A program made the translations under genes and the position numbers. Positions 20,398-33,145 of a stretch of 64,000 nucleotides of DNA are shown here, piece after piece; within the stretch, counting starts at the first letter, position 1; each line of letters begins with the position of its first letter. Source of the DNA: Setoptus koraiensis (Eukaryota; Arthropoda); NCBI GenBank assembly GCA_048013815.1, contig CM106586.1, forward strand, positions 24,118,001 through 24,182,000, in the 5' to 3' direction. Under the pieces are notes generated by a model. The model searched no databases, was not told where the DNA came from, and saw only the letters and a list, made by a program, of their open reading frames with translations.

Positions 20398-21058
20398 ATG
20401 GAACTACTGAATCGTGTGGGTCTATATTTAGATGACCAAGATGATTTGAGGATTATCGATCCTGAAACTCTTGATCAATCGATGAGGCTCCGTGATCAAA
20501 TGAAGCACTTTCTTCCTTGTAAGTATGTGCCATGGTAACATTTTCTTTCTTTGTCAAAGTTTCTTCAGTATCACTACACATATACTAATATGCACATTTT
20601 CGCAAATATTTATATTTTAGCTGTCGCTAGTTTCCATCAGCAATTAAAGGCATTCATTCAGGTTATGGCTGACATTGAAAAGTTAACCGTCAACATACGT
20701 TTGAAGGCGTTGGCATCAAGCAATAGTATAGGAAAAACAACTACACTGTCAAACTCAGATAGAATTCAACAACAAAGCAATTACACTGAAGAAAACATCG
20801 ATCCAGCCATGATGGATCTTATCAGAGAAAAATCCGTAATACTTGATAGGTTAGTATCGGTATATACACGTACTCAATGTTATGCAATAATCTTTTTGCA
20901 TTTAATTTGCAAAATAAACTAAAAGCACAAATTTTAATTCTATATAATCCAACTTTTATTAATCTATCAACAAAAGATTAAATGCTGAATTAATAGTCAC
21001 CTCTAACCGTATTGAGGATCAACAACAATTGATAAGCTGTCTGGAATCTATTATATAA
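20398..21058 (+). CDS. IFT20: Intraflagellar transport protein 20 (IFT20), three exons
   Basis: Exons 20398-20518, 20621-20849 and 20977-21058 are joined by GT-AG introns of 102 and 127 bp. They give 143 residues (human IFT20 about 132). The N-terminal block VGLYLDDQDDLRIIDPETLD aligns with the IFT20 start (LHFDELNKLRVLDPEV in human). It is followed by FHQQLKAFIQVMADIEKL and RLKALASSNS (human KMKAIGARN), and a C-terminal helix RLNAELIVTSNRIEDQQQLI. The protein is predicted to be almost entirely coiled coil. IFT20 is an IFT-B subunit that carries membrane cargo from Golgi to cilium; in arthropods cilia are confined to sensory neurons and sperm. The gene lies in the right arm only and converges on the 3' end of the Dscam-like gene. 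Confidence 0.88.
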
Positions 21059-21159
21059 TGCCTGTTAATGTAAAGAAATATATATAATCACACAACTGTC
21101 TCACTCACCTACAAACAAAAACACTCATCAAGGAACAAATCAAACCAACTATAAATCAA

Positions 21160-21512
21160 ATAGGAGCAACAACAAAAAGTGTAGATAATCATGATAAGAT
21201 AATCATGCAAATCCATTATACTAAATTAATTTATTACTAGTATACTAGACTGGATATCCTAGTTACTGATGATAGAAATAATGAAAACTTTATTGTGTGG
21301 TGTCTTTTATGCACACAATAATACACAAACTCACACATATATACAATATATAGTATATAGGTCACACCTAAATAACCATTCATAGTTCATGTTGATAAAA
21401 TTTCTATAAATATATATATCTATTGGTATTAGAACTGTCAATGATGATGATGCCGATGATGACTAGTATAAGTAACAAATTTGAGCTCAAGACTTCTTTC
21501 CTGTCTGAGTGG
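21160..21512. repeat. Diverged outer flank of the inverted duplication, right arm
   Basis: Alignable in reverse complement with 7762-8095 at roughly 93-94% identity outside indels. It lies between IFT20 and the stop codon of the Dscam-like gene and contains a minus-strand AATAAA at 21289-21294 suited to that gene. Confidence 0.85.
21289..21294 (-). promoter_or_regulatory. Poly(A) signal AATAAA, Dscam-like gene
   Basis: Canonical hexamer on the minus strand, about 440 bp past the stop at 21737. The same hexamer is preserved in the left-arm remnant at 7973-7978. Confidence 0.55.
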
Positions 21513-21736
21513 GTGGTCTCATAGAGTTTCGTTTTGGCGTTTACATTAAAAATATAGAAAATTTATTTAATCTAATAATTATCACATGTTGACAGGCGGG
21601 TTAGAAGGCTTGTTTATTATTATTATTACTGTTTTGTATCAAGCTCTCATAGTTTATCGTCGTATGAACCTAATAATTGAATGAGAATTATGAAAAGATT
21701 GCGGTTGAGAGATTGAAATGAATCAGTTATGGCATG

Positions 21737-24700
21737 TTACAGATAAGTGATATCATTATCTATACCTTTGTAGATAATACCTACCTCATTGAACAAACCA
21801 TCTTTACCGTTAGTTAGGATTTTGTTGGAATTTGATCGTGGTATAACGGAGCGACTATAAGTTGATTGAGAATTGTGTTGATTGTGATCTTGATGTTTGA
21901 CATGATACAAAGAATCATCTTGATTATCATTATTATTATCGACATTGAATGAATTGTTGTTGATATTATTGCAATTACTGTTGTTGTCGCCGTTGTCACC
22001 ACTATTGTCGTCATTTCCTCCACTATGATCAGACACCTGACTTAGATAAGATTGTATAGACTCGATGCCACTATCTGCTGTCATTACTCCGCAATTGTTG
22101 TTGTTTGTTGTCGCAACGAGGCCATTGTCACCGATTTGTGACGGCAGTGTCATGTTGAGTGACTGATGTAGGTGTTGATTCAAATGATTGGAGGCCCCAT
22201 TCTGATTTAACGGAACAACATCGTATACTTGAGGCATTGCATAATTGGAGTTGTCACAATTATTCGCAATGCTGCCATTTGCCTGCAAATTGTTCGAGTT
22301 AAGATTGCTGTCATCAATTAGACCATATGTAGTGTCTAAAACTCTTTGTTGTTGATTAATGAGAATCTGCTCCAATTGCGAATCTGTCAATGGGTCCGAT
22401 TGAGCGTTACGAGCTGTTAGATCTAACGAATGATGCTGACCAAACGTCGATTGAAGTCTATTAGTGTTTGTTTGAGCCTGATTATTGGTAGATTGGCCCA
22501 TATATTGATGATTTAAAGTTTGCATGTTAATCATAGGTTTGCTTGAATTAGCTAAATAGATATTATTATCCAATTGATTGTGATGATTATGACCAAATCT
22601 GTGCAAAGTACCCGTGGCATAATTGACAGCATTGCTATTATCCATTGCATTATTATACAACCGATCATCTAAAATAGCTGTGTGTTGTTGTTGTTTTAAA
22701 ATGGAATGCTGGTGTGACGGTGGCTGAAATGATTTTATGTAATTATGTTGCAATGTCATAGATTGCTGTTGATTGTTTAATATGTGCTTAGTGAGATCTT
22801 GTGTATGCTGATGCATCAATTTATCCCTATTGCTAGCATATTCAGCCACCAACGCACTACTATTTGCCAGCGGATCAATTGATGATCCAAGAGGCATAAT
22901 ATCGGCAGTAGATTTATGAAGTTTTTGTTTCTGTTGTTGCTGTTGACAATTTGTGTATTCGTTTAGATGATTGGCGCTCGTTATTAAGTTGAAATCTTTC
23001 ATCGAGACAGATTGATTAAAATTTGCATGAGTGTTAGACTTGATCCCATTAGAGGATGCTCTCAATGTTTGCAAGTGTTGTTGAGAGTCTGTCGCAATTA
23101 TAACAATTGAATGAATCGATGGGAATAGATCGACCGATTGATTGATTGGCGAACCAATTCACGTACGAAAAAGAATATAAATATATGTATACATATAGTT
23201 AGAGAATGAGAAAGACAATGATAAGGTGAATAGTAATAGAATCATTATGTAACTCACTTGTGCGACTTGACAGAGCTGGCTGCTGTTTGACGTGACACCA
23301 AAACAATCTGGAGCATATGTTATTGCTGTTGTTGTTTGTGTCATGAGTATCAGAAGCTGACTGTTGTTGTTGTTGATGCTGTTTTTTATTGTTGCTAACT
23401 CTGAAGAAACAAAAAGCCATTAAAGTGATGAGAGTAACGACACAGATAAACATTACAGTGGCCGACAGCATGTGATCTTGATAAAAGTAATAATAATCAT
23501 TGTTGACATTTTGCGATTCACTGTTACCACCATTGTTACTGCTACCAGCACTATTGCCACCATTAGCGTCTCTCGTTAAACCGTTTCCAATTCTAAATAC
23601 AGTCTCTATAAAGTGAAACGAAAAACAACAAAAAATACAAAACATCAACAGACAGAAAATTGCGTTGCGTAATATATACAAACAACAACAAAACAAAAAG
23701 AGATATATCACGTTAATAAGGATAATATAGGGGCATCTATTTATAACATGTGAATCAATGATGATGTTAGTAATTAGGTAATTGATTGCACTTACCACGT
23801 CTGGTGTTAACTAATGAGCTTGTTGTATTAGTGGTGATAAAATCGTATTGTGCTAAGGTTGAGCCAGCTGAATTGAAAGCAATCATCTCTAGATCGTAAT
23901 GACTGTTAGTTTGCAGATTCTTCAATGTGTACAACGATTGATGTGGCTGTTGTTGTTGTTGTTGCTGTTGTTGGTCAGTTTGCGATTGTTGTTGTTGCCG
24001 GTTATTTGTGTGTATAATTGGCATATTGTTTTGGGCCAATTGTGCAATGTTTGTTGTAAGCCAATTGGTTTGTTGTTTTGCTTTTAACTTAACTGTAAAT
24101 TGCACTATTGGACAGCCACCTGATTTCCATGAGGCCAAATTGATGGTGACATCATGCGATTGTATTGATATGATTAATTCCTGCTTGCTCAATGGTGCCA
24201 CCGGTGGCTCACCTTGAGTACGAGTTGTCACAGTTGGACTAGGCTCGGATTTGCCAACACTATTGCGTGATGTCATAAACAATTCATAAACTTGACCACA
24301 TTCCAATTGATCCAATGTATAGGTGAATTGTTTGTTTTGTTGCTGCTCTAAGTAGCCGTTATTGTTGTTCATTTGTTTAATGTTTTGATTGTTACCTATG
24401 ATCTGTTGTTGTTGTTGCATCAATTGTTGACTTGTTATGATTCGCTCTATGTATGGTTCATTGAGAGCAATTGGGGCCGAATTAAACTGATTCATCATCT
24501 GCTGAAGCGAGTGATCTTGTTGATTAATTGTTGTTGTTGTTGCTGCTGTTGCTGTTGAGTCAATCGATGACACTGGCTGATTGACACTGCTGGCTGATAG
24601 AGGCTGCTGCTGTGAACCACTAGCCAAACTTGAGGAAGTTGCTGCTGCTGGCAAGGGCGACACATTCAAACGTCTAAAATAAAGTGAATAATGATAATTA

Positions 24701-27700
24701 GCTAAACTAATGAAATTAACTGACATCACTGTCCAAGTGAATGTAATGGATTGCTGACTTGTTGATTGTATGTGTATAATTGGTGCGCTAGGCGGAACAT
24801 CATCCAACGTCTTCACTGACACAACAACAGACTTTGGGCCCCAACCGCGACTGTTGATGGCCTGAACCCAAGTGAGATAGTTTGTGGAACGTTGTAAATT
24901 AGTTAAATGAGCAACAACAAGGGCATTATCTGGCGATCCATTCAGCAATTTATTTGTCAGATGTTTGGTCTGATCCGTTGGAATGTTATTGTATTGCTGA
25001 TGTTGGTGATTTGTTTGATTGCCTGATTGACCACGTAGACTGCTATTGTTGTTATTGTTGTTAAGTAGATGTGTCTCGATGAGTCCATCGTGACTTTGAA
25101 TAGTCTGTCCAAAGTTGTTGTTGTTATTGTTGTTGTTATTATTATTATTATTATAATTATTTAAATTGTCGGTGCTAATCACTGAATTGACATGGTTAAT
25201 CAACAATGAATTTGTCCATTCGATTGTCTTGTTCAACTCGATTGCTGATTCTATGGGTCGATAGCCAATATTAAAACCTATCAAATGTCCATTCCAGGTG
25301 CGTCTATCAGGCGGCTGCTCAATGTGTTTGGGCAACGAAAAAAGTTATTAGTAATTATATTTTTCTATTATATTTGTACTATACATTGTATAAGTTTATT
25401 TGTGCAAATTGCATGGTATCGGATATACACAATAATATACACAATATCCGATATCATGCAATTATCCGCTCATGAGTTTATCACAAATTCAATTATCCAC
25501 TTACCGTCCAAGAGACTTTTATGGAATTCGGACCAGTGGCCGAGGCCTGAATACGATTTGGTGGCCCGCTTGGCGGAGCCTCCTCCGTTTTGGCTCTTAT
25601 CCAATCACTAAATTCACCCAAACCAATCTTGTTCATAGCAGCCAAACGTAATCTATACACGCTGTTTGGTTGTAGATCTTTTATGATTAAATGTGTGTCA
25701 CTTTGATTGACATTCAATTCCACCAAGGTTCTATCTAGATCGTCGGCCAATTGTTCAAAGGCATTCTGGTTAGCGGCCAATGCCGCTTGTTGCAATTGTT
25801 GCTGAACTGTTGTTGTTATAGACTGTTGTTGACTAATATTTGCTTGTCCAATCAATGCATCGAGATCTAAATTGTAAAAATCATCTGATTGATATTGAAC
25901 TAGGTATGATATAATGGGTGAATTGCCGTTGAAATGAGTTAACCAGCGCAATGATAATGTGGTAGAAGTGGCATTAGTTATTATCAACTCTGTCGCTTTG
26001 TCCGGGACATCTGCTCGTCATGACACAACAAGCGTAACATTGTCAAAGTGACAACGTTGTCATAATGTGTATTAACGACGATAGTTACGAGGATTACAAA
26101 ACAAATTAATTAATTAGATTAATTGATGAGCATCAAAATTGGATGCTGAATTGCTTCATTCAGTAAATATTTATTATATAGTTATATATATTATTAACCT
26201 ACCTTGCACTAATAGCATGATGATGGTCTTGTCAAGGCCATACTTATTTTGCGCCTCGCACGTGTAATGGCCTGTATCTTGGCGGTCAGTCTTGGCGATT
26301 ATCAACTTGGAATAGGTGTGATTGTTTTGTGTATTGAGACCTTGGTCCAGCCTTCAGTGGTTGCAATCAATTCATGATTAGTTGTAATATGATGTTGTGA
26401 TGAGATAATAACGTTGTTATCATGATTATTTGTTATTACTTGCATCATTATTATTGATTGATTGATTATGGAGCCAACAGGACAACATAACACAACATTG
26501 TCGCCTACTTACAAGTAACGTTTATCTGTTCGCTTGATGGCTCGATCTTTGTATGACCATTCAATTTGAATGGGTAAATCACCAGAACAAGAGCATGTAA
26601 GCTCGGCTCTGTCTTCGATGCGCACCTCCAAAGTGGTCAGTTTCGAGCGAAACTTTGCAGGTTCTTTCATAGGATAAATTCACAGGATTCATTGATTTCG
26701 GGATTGATGGATTAAAATTAAGGTTAGATTAAACCAATTTAATTAATTTAAGTATGTGAGTGTTTAAAATGATGGCATTGCAGTAACTTACCGTGAACAA
26801 TCATTTTGATGAGTTTCGTTAGATCGGGCCCGTAACCATTGTGCGCCGTGCAAAGATAGTAGCCTGATTCACGCACAGTCAAGTTAGTGATGGCCAATGA
26901 GCCATTTGCATTTATGCTAAAACGGGAGCTCTCATAAATGGGCACAAAGTCCCAGTTTTGGGGCACTTTACATTAAGTGTGCATTGAGTAGATGAGTAGT
27001 TAGGAGATAAATACAAGTTAGTACGCGCACTAATTAAGAATAAAGGTCTAGCACTTTAAGAATTTCCATTTAGTCATCGTGCAAACACACTCTATTGTTG
27101 GTCTGGTCGTGAAGTATTTTTTTGAATGTATTCGTTGGAGAGTATTCTGTATGAGCGAATACTTTCGAATCAATAACTCAATAAATAAAATGCACGAGAG
27201 TCAATGATTTATTTGAAGCACGCCTGACGCTGATGCTGCTATGAAATGACAACTTGTCAGACTGTCGAGCTGTCAGTCAGTCAGTTAGCTATTTAGTCGT
27301 TTACTGATTACATTAGTTAGTTGGCTCCGAAATGAATTGCAACACGCTTCTAAATTGAGTCGCATCGATGTCGCAATGTAGCGTTACAAATATTAGTTGT
27401 CGTTTCGATGGCTTCCAGTTTTTGCATGTTGATGCTGCATAAAAAATTGAAGATGCTAATGAATGTAGCAAACGTGCATTGGAATTTTGAAAGCCTGCAT
27501 GAGTCTAGCACTAGCTACAAACAGAGGCTAGTTGACACTTTAATCAAGCAAGGTGAGTGCAAGTTGCAAGTCGCTATGACGCAACAATGATTATTTTGGC
27601 TCGGCTCTAATCATGTCGTCGCTATATGCCTAATAGCATATGACACACTACATACAAACGTACTGCAACGTAATATAGTAAAGTGTATGTATACAATGTG

Positions 27701-30700
27701 CAATATGTGTCTAGTGGAGAAAATTAGAATCACTAGAGAAGGAGCAAGATGCACACTTTGACTAGCAGTATGTGTGCAAATTCATTCATTGTCTTGTGTG
27801 TTGTCAATCCAACTTGACACTGCCGTTGGACACTCAACTAACAAGAAACGACAAAGCTGATTAGGCAACTTACGCAATAATTTAGTTGCACGTTATGTAT
27901 AATAACGCGTGTTATAATGAGCACGTGGCAGAAGCAAGGCAGGCAAACATTGTAACAGTATTGTAATAACAGTGATTGGTATGAGCACGTCAAGTTAGTC
28001 AAGTTTTAGTTAGTTAGTTTGGTCGCTAGAGTGAGTGTGCGTTTGCATAGTTTGACGTTACTGTATAGTGGGCAACATAGCGGCGATAGATATTAGATTG
28101 TCATTATTAGAGATTATATCTCTCTTGTGTAAACTCACTAACTGGCTAGCTCGCACTAATTAACTTTTGATGCAATCTAATTTGGAAATTATCCCAGTCT
28201 GGTCGCAGACGCACAACTCACAGCCAACAGCTAACAGCTAACAGCGAACAGCTTACAGCTCGAAGCTCAAAGCCCAAAGCTCACAGCTGAGAGCTAATAA
28301 TAATGATGCTAATCTTGTTGGCGCTACTTGAAATAGCCTGTCTAATATATAAATGTCTACACAGTGTTTGTCAGCATGGTGTTTGTCAGGCAGCATTGGG
28401 GCCCTCGATGTGAGCACAAAAACGTCGAGAGCGAGACGAGCACGATAATTCAAGTTGCAGTTTGAACAAGTTAATAACTTTGCAACTAACAAAAACAAGA
28501 CGACTCACAATTGTCAGACGCCATGAGCACGACAGTGTCGCCGACAGAATTGTTGTTGCTCTATTTTTTGGTTGTTGCTGTATTTTTTGGTGCAAGCTCG
28601 CTTTCTTGGCCGGCCGAACGTGTTCGGAATAACAACAGCTCGTTGTCACTCAATTGGTTCAAATGATTTTTAAAACCAATCGCGCACATAGATACTCGAC
28701 ACGCTCGACACACTCGATGGCACAGTTGAACTGCGTCGAGACTCGCGAGTGACCATAGGTCAGCCGTGGGCCAGGCAGTCGCTGGCCGGCATCAAGTTTG
28801 CAGTTGAGATTTAATAATTCAATGTGACTACAGCTAGATATCGCCAATTTACAATAAGTGAGCTAGCTCCAAACATGGGGCCGCGCCAGCAATAAAATCA
28901 TTGCCAGCGCCACCAAAGTTGCCCAATGCAAACCAAAAATCACTGGCCACTAGCTTATTTCAATGGCTTGTGATTTTGGGGGCTCAGTTTGAATTCAAAG
29001 TGCAAGTTTGGCTATTGCCAACACAGTAACAACAATAACGATGGCTAATAAATTTCATTTTGCAGCCGCCAAGCCGTACGGCACAAAATGGAAACCTATC
29101 AATTTGATAGTATCAAATACAATCACAACTATCTATAAAAATAATAAAAAGACAACTCAAGTGAAAAGTTGACCAATTTGCTGGCACTCACTGGCGGCCG
29201 TCCATTGATTTGTTTGCTGAAAATCTAAAAGCACGGGCATAAATTGAGTGAAATTGGTGTCTATGTGTGGAATCAATTCAATTGTCGCCGACACAGTTGT
29301 GATCAATTTTATCGTTAATAAACATACTTTATACGGGAGTCAGTGGGCGCACGACGTGATGAAAATTACAAATTACAATTGCATGTCCATGAGTTGCAAT
29401 TGATATGGTCGATATCGGCCATCGGTGACACTCTAATGAAGTGTCTAGTATCTCTGTCTGGTATCAGATGGCTGAATACAGGATCTAGCAACCATCCAAT
29501 TCTAGCAACTATCTAATGAAAGTTGAAAGTGTCATCATTGCTCTTTCTCTCGCTCTCTCTCTCTCTCTCCTTGAAAATGAAATTGTTTTCTTGAAAAAAT
29601 AAAGTTGTTTTTCACTCGAAACTGAAACCGAAACTGAAACCATCGGACGTAATAATTTGCAGCAGCACTCGCTGAATACATCAGTCGTTACACTGACAAT
29701 TGTGAATAAATTATTGTAATTATGTAAGTGTTTACAGCAATACTCACCTCTGGCCTTTTTCCAGTTTATCACAGGCTTCGGGTGTCCAGTGGCGGCGCAA
29801 TCAATTACCGCAAAATGGCCACTAATAGCCTCCACGTCGCTTGGTTCCACCGTGAACGTAGGCGAGGCTAGATGCAGCGAGCGTTGTCAAGCAGATTAAT
29901 AATAAAGTTTTCGTTTAGAGACAAATCAGTGTAATTAATTGAGTAACTAATTATAAATTATTTGAAAATTATTTGTCTATTTGAAAATAATTGCATAACA
30001 ATTAATTATGAAATGAATTGGTTAATAATTAGAAGATCAGTTATGTAACTCACCGTTTATTATCAATGTAGAACTGTGGCTCGATTGGGCGGCCTCATTC
30101 TGAACTAGGCAAGTGTAATTGCCAGAATATTTCAGTTCTAGACAATCTATTAACAATATTGAATAATCTTCTGAATTTCTTATCTTGATGGCCTGCCAAT
30201 CGTTGAGTTTGCTCAGTTGTTGCTGATTGCGTTGCTGGTGACGCTGGAATCTCTGATGTTGATTGAGGCTATCATAACGACTATTGGCAACATCACTCAC
30301 CGCAACTGTTGTTGCAACTTTTGTTGCATCATCACTACTAATTAACTGGTTGTCCTTTAACCAATGAAAGCTGACAGGTTGATCACCCTCCTGAATGGAG
30401 CAAATAATGCTCACTTTCATACCAACTTTTGCGTCGGACGGAAATTCAAACGGTGACACTTTCGGGGGAACTGTTGACACCATTAGACAATTGGAAAACA
30501 TTTAATGATCACATTATCACATTCATTGATATGCTTGCAATTTCGGTTGACAGTCATTGAGTAATTTTTGTTCAATTCTCATGTTAGCAATAATAACTCA
30601 CCTATGAGCCTGAGTTGGACCTGGTGCTTGCGTAAAGTTTGGCCAGAGTGCAACAGCAATTGTTGGCTTGTTTGCACACTAGAATCCAACTGACAAGTGT

Positions 30701-32887
30701 AAAGTCCCTCGTCTAATGATTTTTGTGCACCCGCTATCACGAGAGATCCATTTGAGTGTGCCCTATGGCGATGACTTAAGCTCACTTTAACGCCATCTGT
30801 GCATAATATCAATCAATGTTATCAATCAATGTTATATATCAATTAATTAATCAATTTTTGTCAAGCAATTATCGAGCAATGAATTGTGTTAATGATGCCC
30901 AATTTACCTTTCTCCCAAATGACACCACTGTCGTTGGGGCCCTGAGCAACTGTCCACGTGTCTGTAGAGAGTGAATTGTCTGCAACTATGGGACAGGCCA
31001 GCTCTACCCATTGGCCCCTAACTGCAATCAATTTTGTGAGATCGTTATTGTGACTCAATGTTATAGGTGCGTCTATTGATCGTCTCAGCAATTGATGATG
31101 AGTTGCAGCTGATAACAATTGTTGGTTGTCTCTGCCGTCTGATGATCGCCCCATTTAAAGATGGACAACATTTAAAATATCAATTGTCGTCGTTGTCGTT
31201 GTTGTTGCATGATGGCCGTGGATTAAGTAGATGATATAAACGAGAAAAGAGGTAACATTCAATTATTGTTATTAGATTGGCTGTCGGATAGCATGTTGTT
31301 ATCATCGGTGAGGATCTCACGAGGATATTGGCTCAGAGCAGACAATCTTTTTCTTCTTATTTATTGGATACACTCTCGACAATCTCGACAATCTCGACAC
31401 TCTCGACACTGTGAGATTGCATCAGTCGGTGCAAAATTCAATTCTGCTCCGCCTCGACGATGCGCGCCCAACCACAGGAGCCCGACGATATATACCCTAG
31501 GGTATATTCCTTTATGATGCGAACCCTCACGATATAGACCCTTGTGACATACAAAGGGTATACCCTTTGATATGCACCCTTCCAATATATATCTCTATAT
31601 AGGCTAGGAGAGCGTGAGAATAAAAGAAGCAATTACAATTGTTATTGGATTTTCCATCGGCAACACACACACGCACGCACATTTAGATGACGTTTAGATG
31701 GCCAAGTTGAGATAGTGAAGCGATGCAAAATGTCAACTAAAACACACACACACATCTATTCTAAATAATGGCGAGTTGCCAATTTGGCCAAGTTGCGATC
31801 AATTGATAAAATTGTTTAAGAATTGCATTGGATTGCAGTTGTTAATGTAGTCAGCAGTCGCTAGGTGTGAGTGGTAAATATTAATAAATAATGAATATTC
31901 AGGGTTGTGACGCTTGAGAGAACTTGCAAACGAGATGAATAGTAACGACTTGAATGTTTACTGTTGAGTAGCATTGAGCGGTAGTGAGAAGCGGTAGTGA
32001 GAAGCAGCTTCGAAAAGTGGGATAACCACGCAACAACTTATCCCACTTGGTGCCACAAGAGGCCGGATTAATTTCAGTCGGGGGCTCAGTTACTTGAGAG
32101 CGGCCCAATGGTACAAAGTGGCGTTTGTCAAATGTCTCACATATAGAGCAAGTGCTCATTGAATAAGTTGCAAGCTGAATTGCCAGTGCAAACTGGCACA
32201 CTTATGAGGATGCTCACCAGCATGAGACGCAGCCAAGATATAAGAAGCAAGCGATAAATATATCGCCTGCTGAACACACTGAATAGATGTTTCCATTTTC
32301 AATTTATGCAAATTGGCTCGCTTCTTTTGGGTTCGCGCCTTGGCCCCAAAAGTACACAAAATGCTACCAAAACAGTACCAAAATAGGCGAGACACAGCCT
32401 GGCGAGTGTCTAGGAACAGTTATCATTGGATAAGGGTCGTGTTAGTTATTCGTGACACTTATCTCGTTCTCTTTTTGTTCATTTTGAACCAATTTCGAGC
32501 CTGCTCAATTCTCAACTTGAGCAAGCAGCAGCCAGGTGCCAGTTATTACTCGAAACACTCACCTAAAATATCAGCCCACTCGCTCTACTCTGGCTCTGAT
32601 TTGGGTTTGCTTTTGGTGTGCATTCGGTCTACTTGTCGATTTCTGGCGAGCTGGAGCCCACTTTTGCTTGCAACTGGCAACTTCTAATTTGTGTGCCTGC
32701 GTCTAGTCGGCTGTTCGTTCGGATTAGCTAATCTTGTGATATTGATGAATCAGATTGAGGTAACTATTATGCAATAACAGTTAATAGTGCCCATGATACA
32801 AAATGTAATTGGCCTGAGATGATGGCTCTTTCGAGCCGCTCCAGCAGCACCAACAACAGCACCAACAACAACACCCGCAACAGCAGC

Positions 32888-32933
<46 letters not shown>

Positions 32934-33102
32934 GCGGCAACCATTAGGCGAGATGAGAAACAAATTTTACAAACATTCTGTCCACTTGATTCTTTCCTCT
33001 TTTTGACCAACGCAAACACACACACAAATACAAATGGGCGCTTGTGTTGTCGTTGTTGTTGCTAGTGGGGCCAATAAATTTCATGCCTTAGTGGGCACAA
33101 AT

Positions 33103-33145
<43 letters not shown>

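Larger units (their letters stand above)
21059..21736. other. Convergent 3' regions of IFT20 and the Dscam-like gene
   Basis: Contains the IFT20 3'UTR, the diverged duplication flank and the Dscam-like 3'UTR. Nothing coding is recognised. A TTATTATTATTATT run lies near 21616. Confidence 0.55.
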
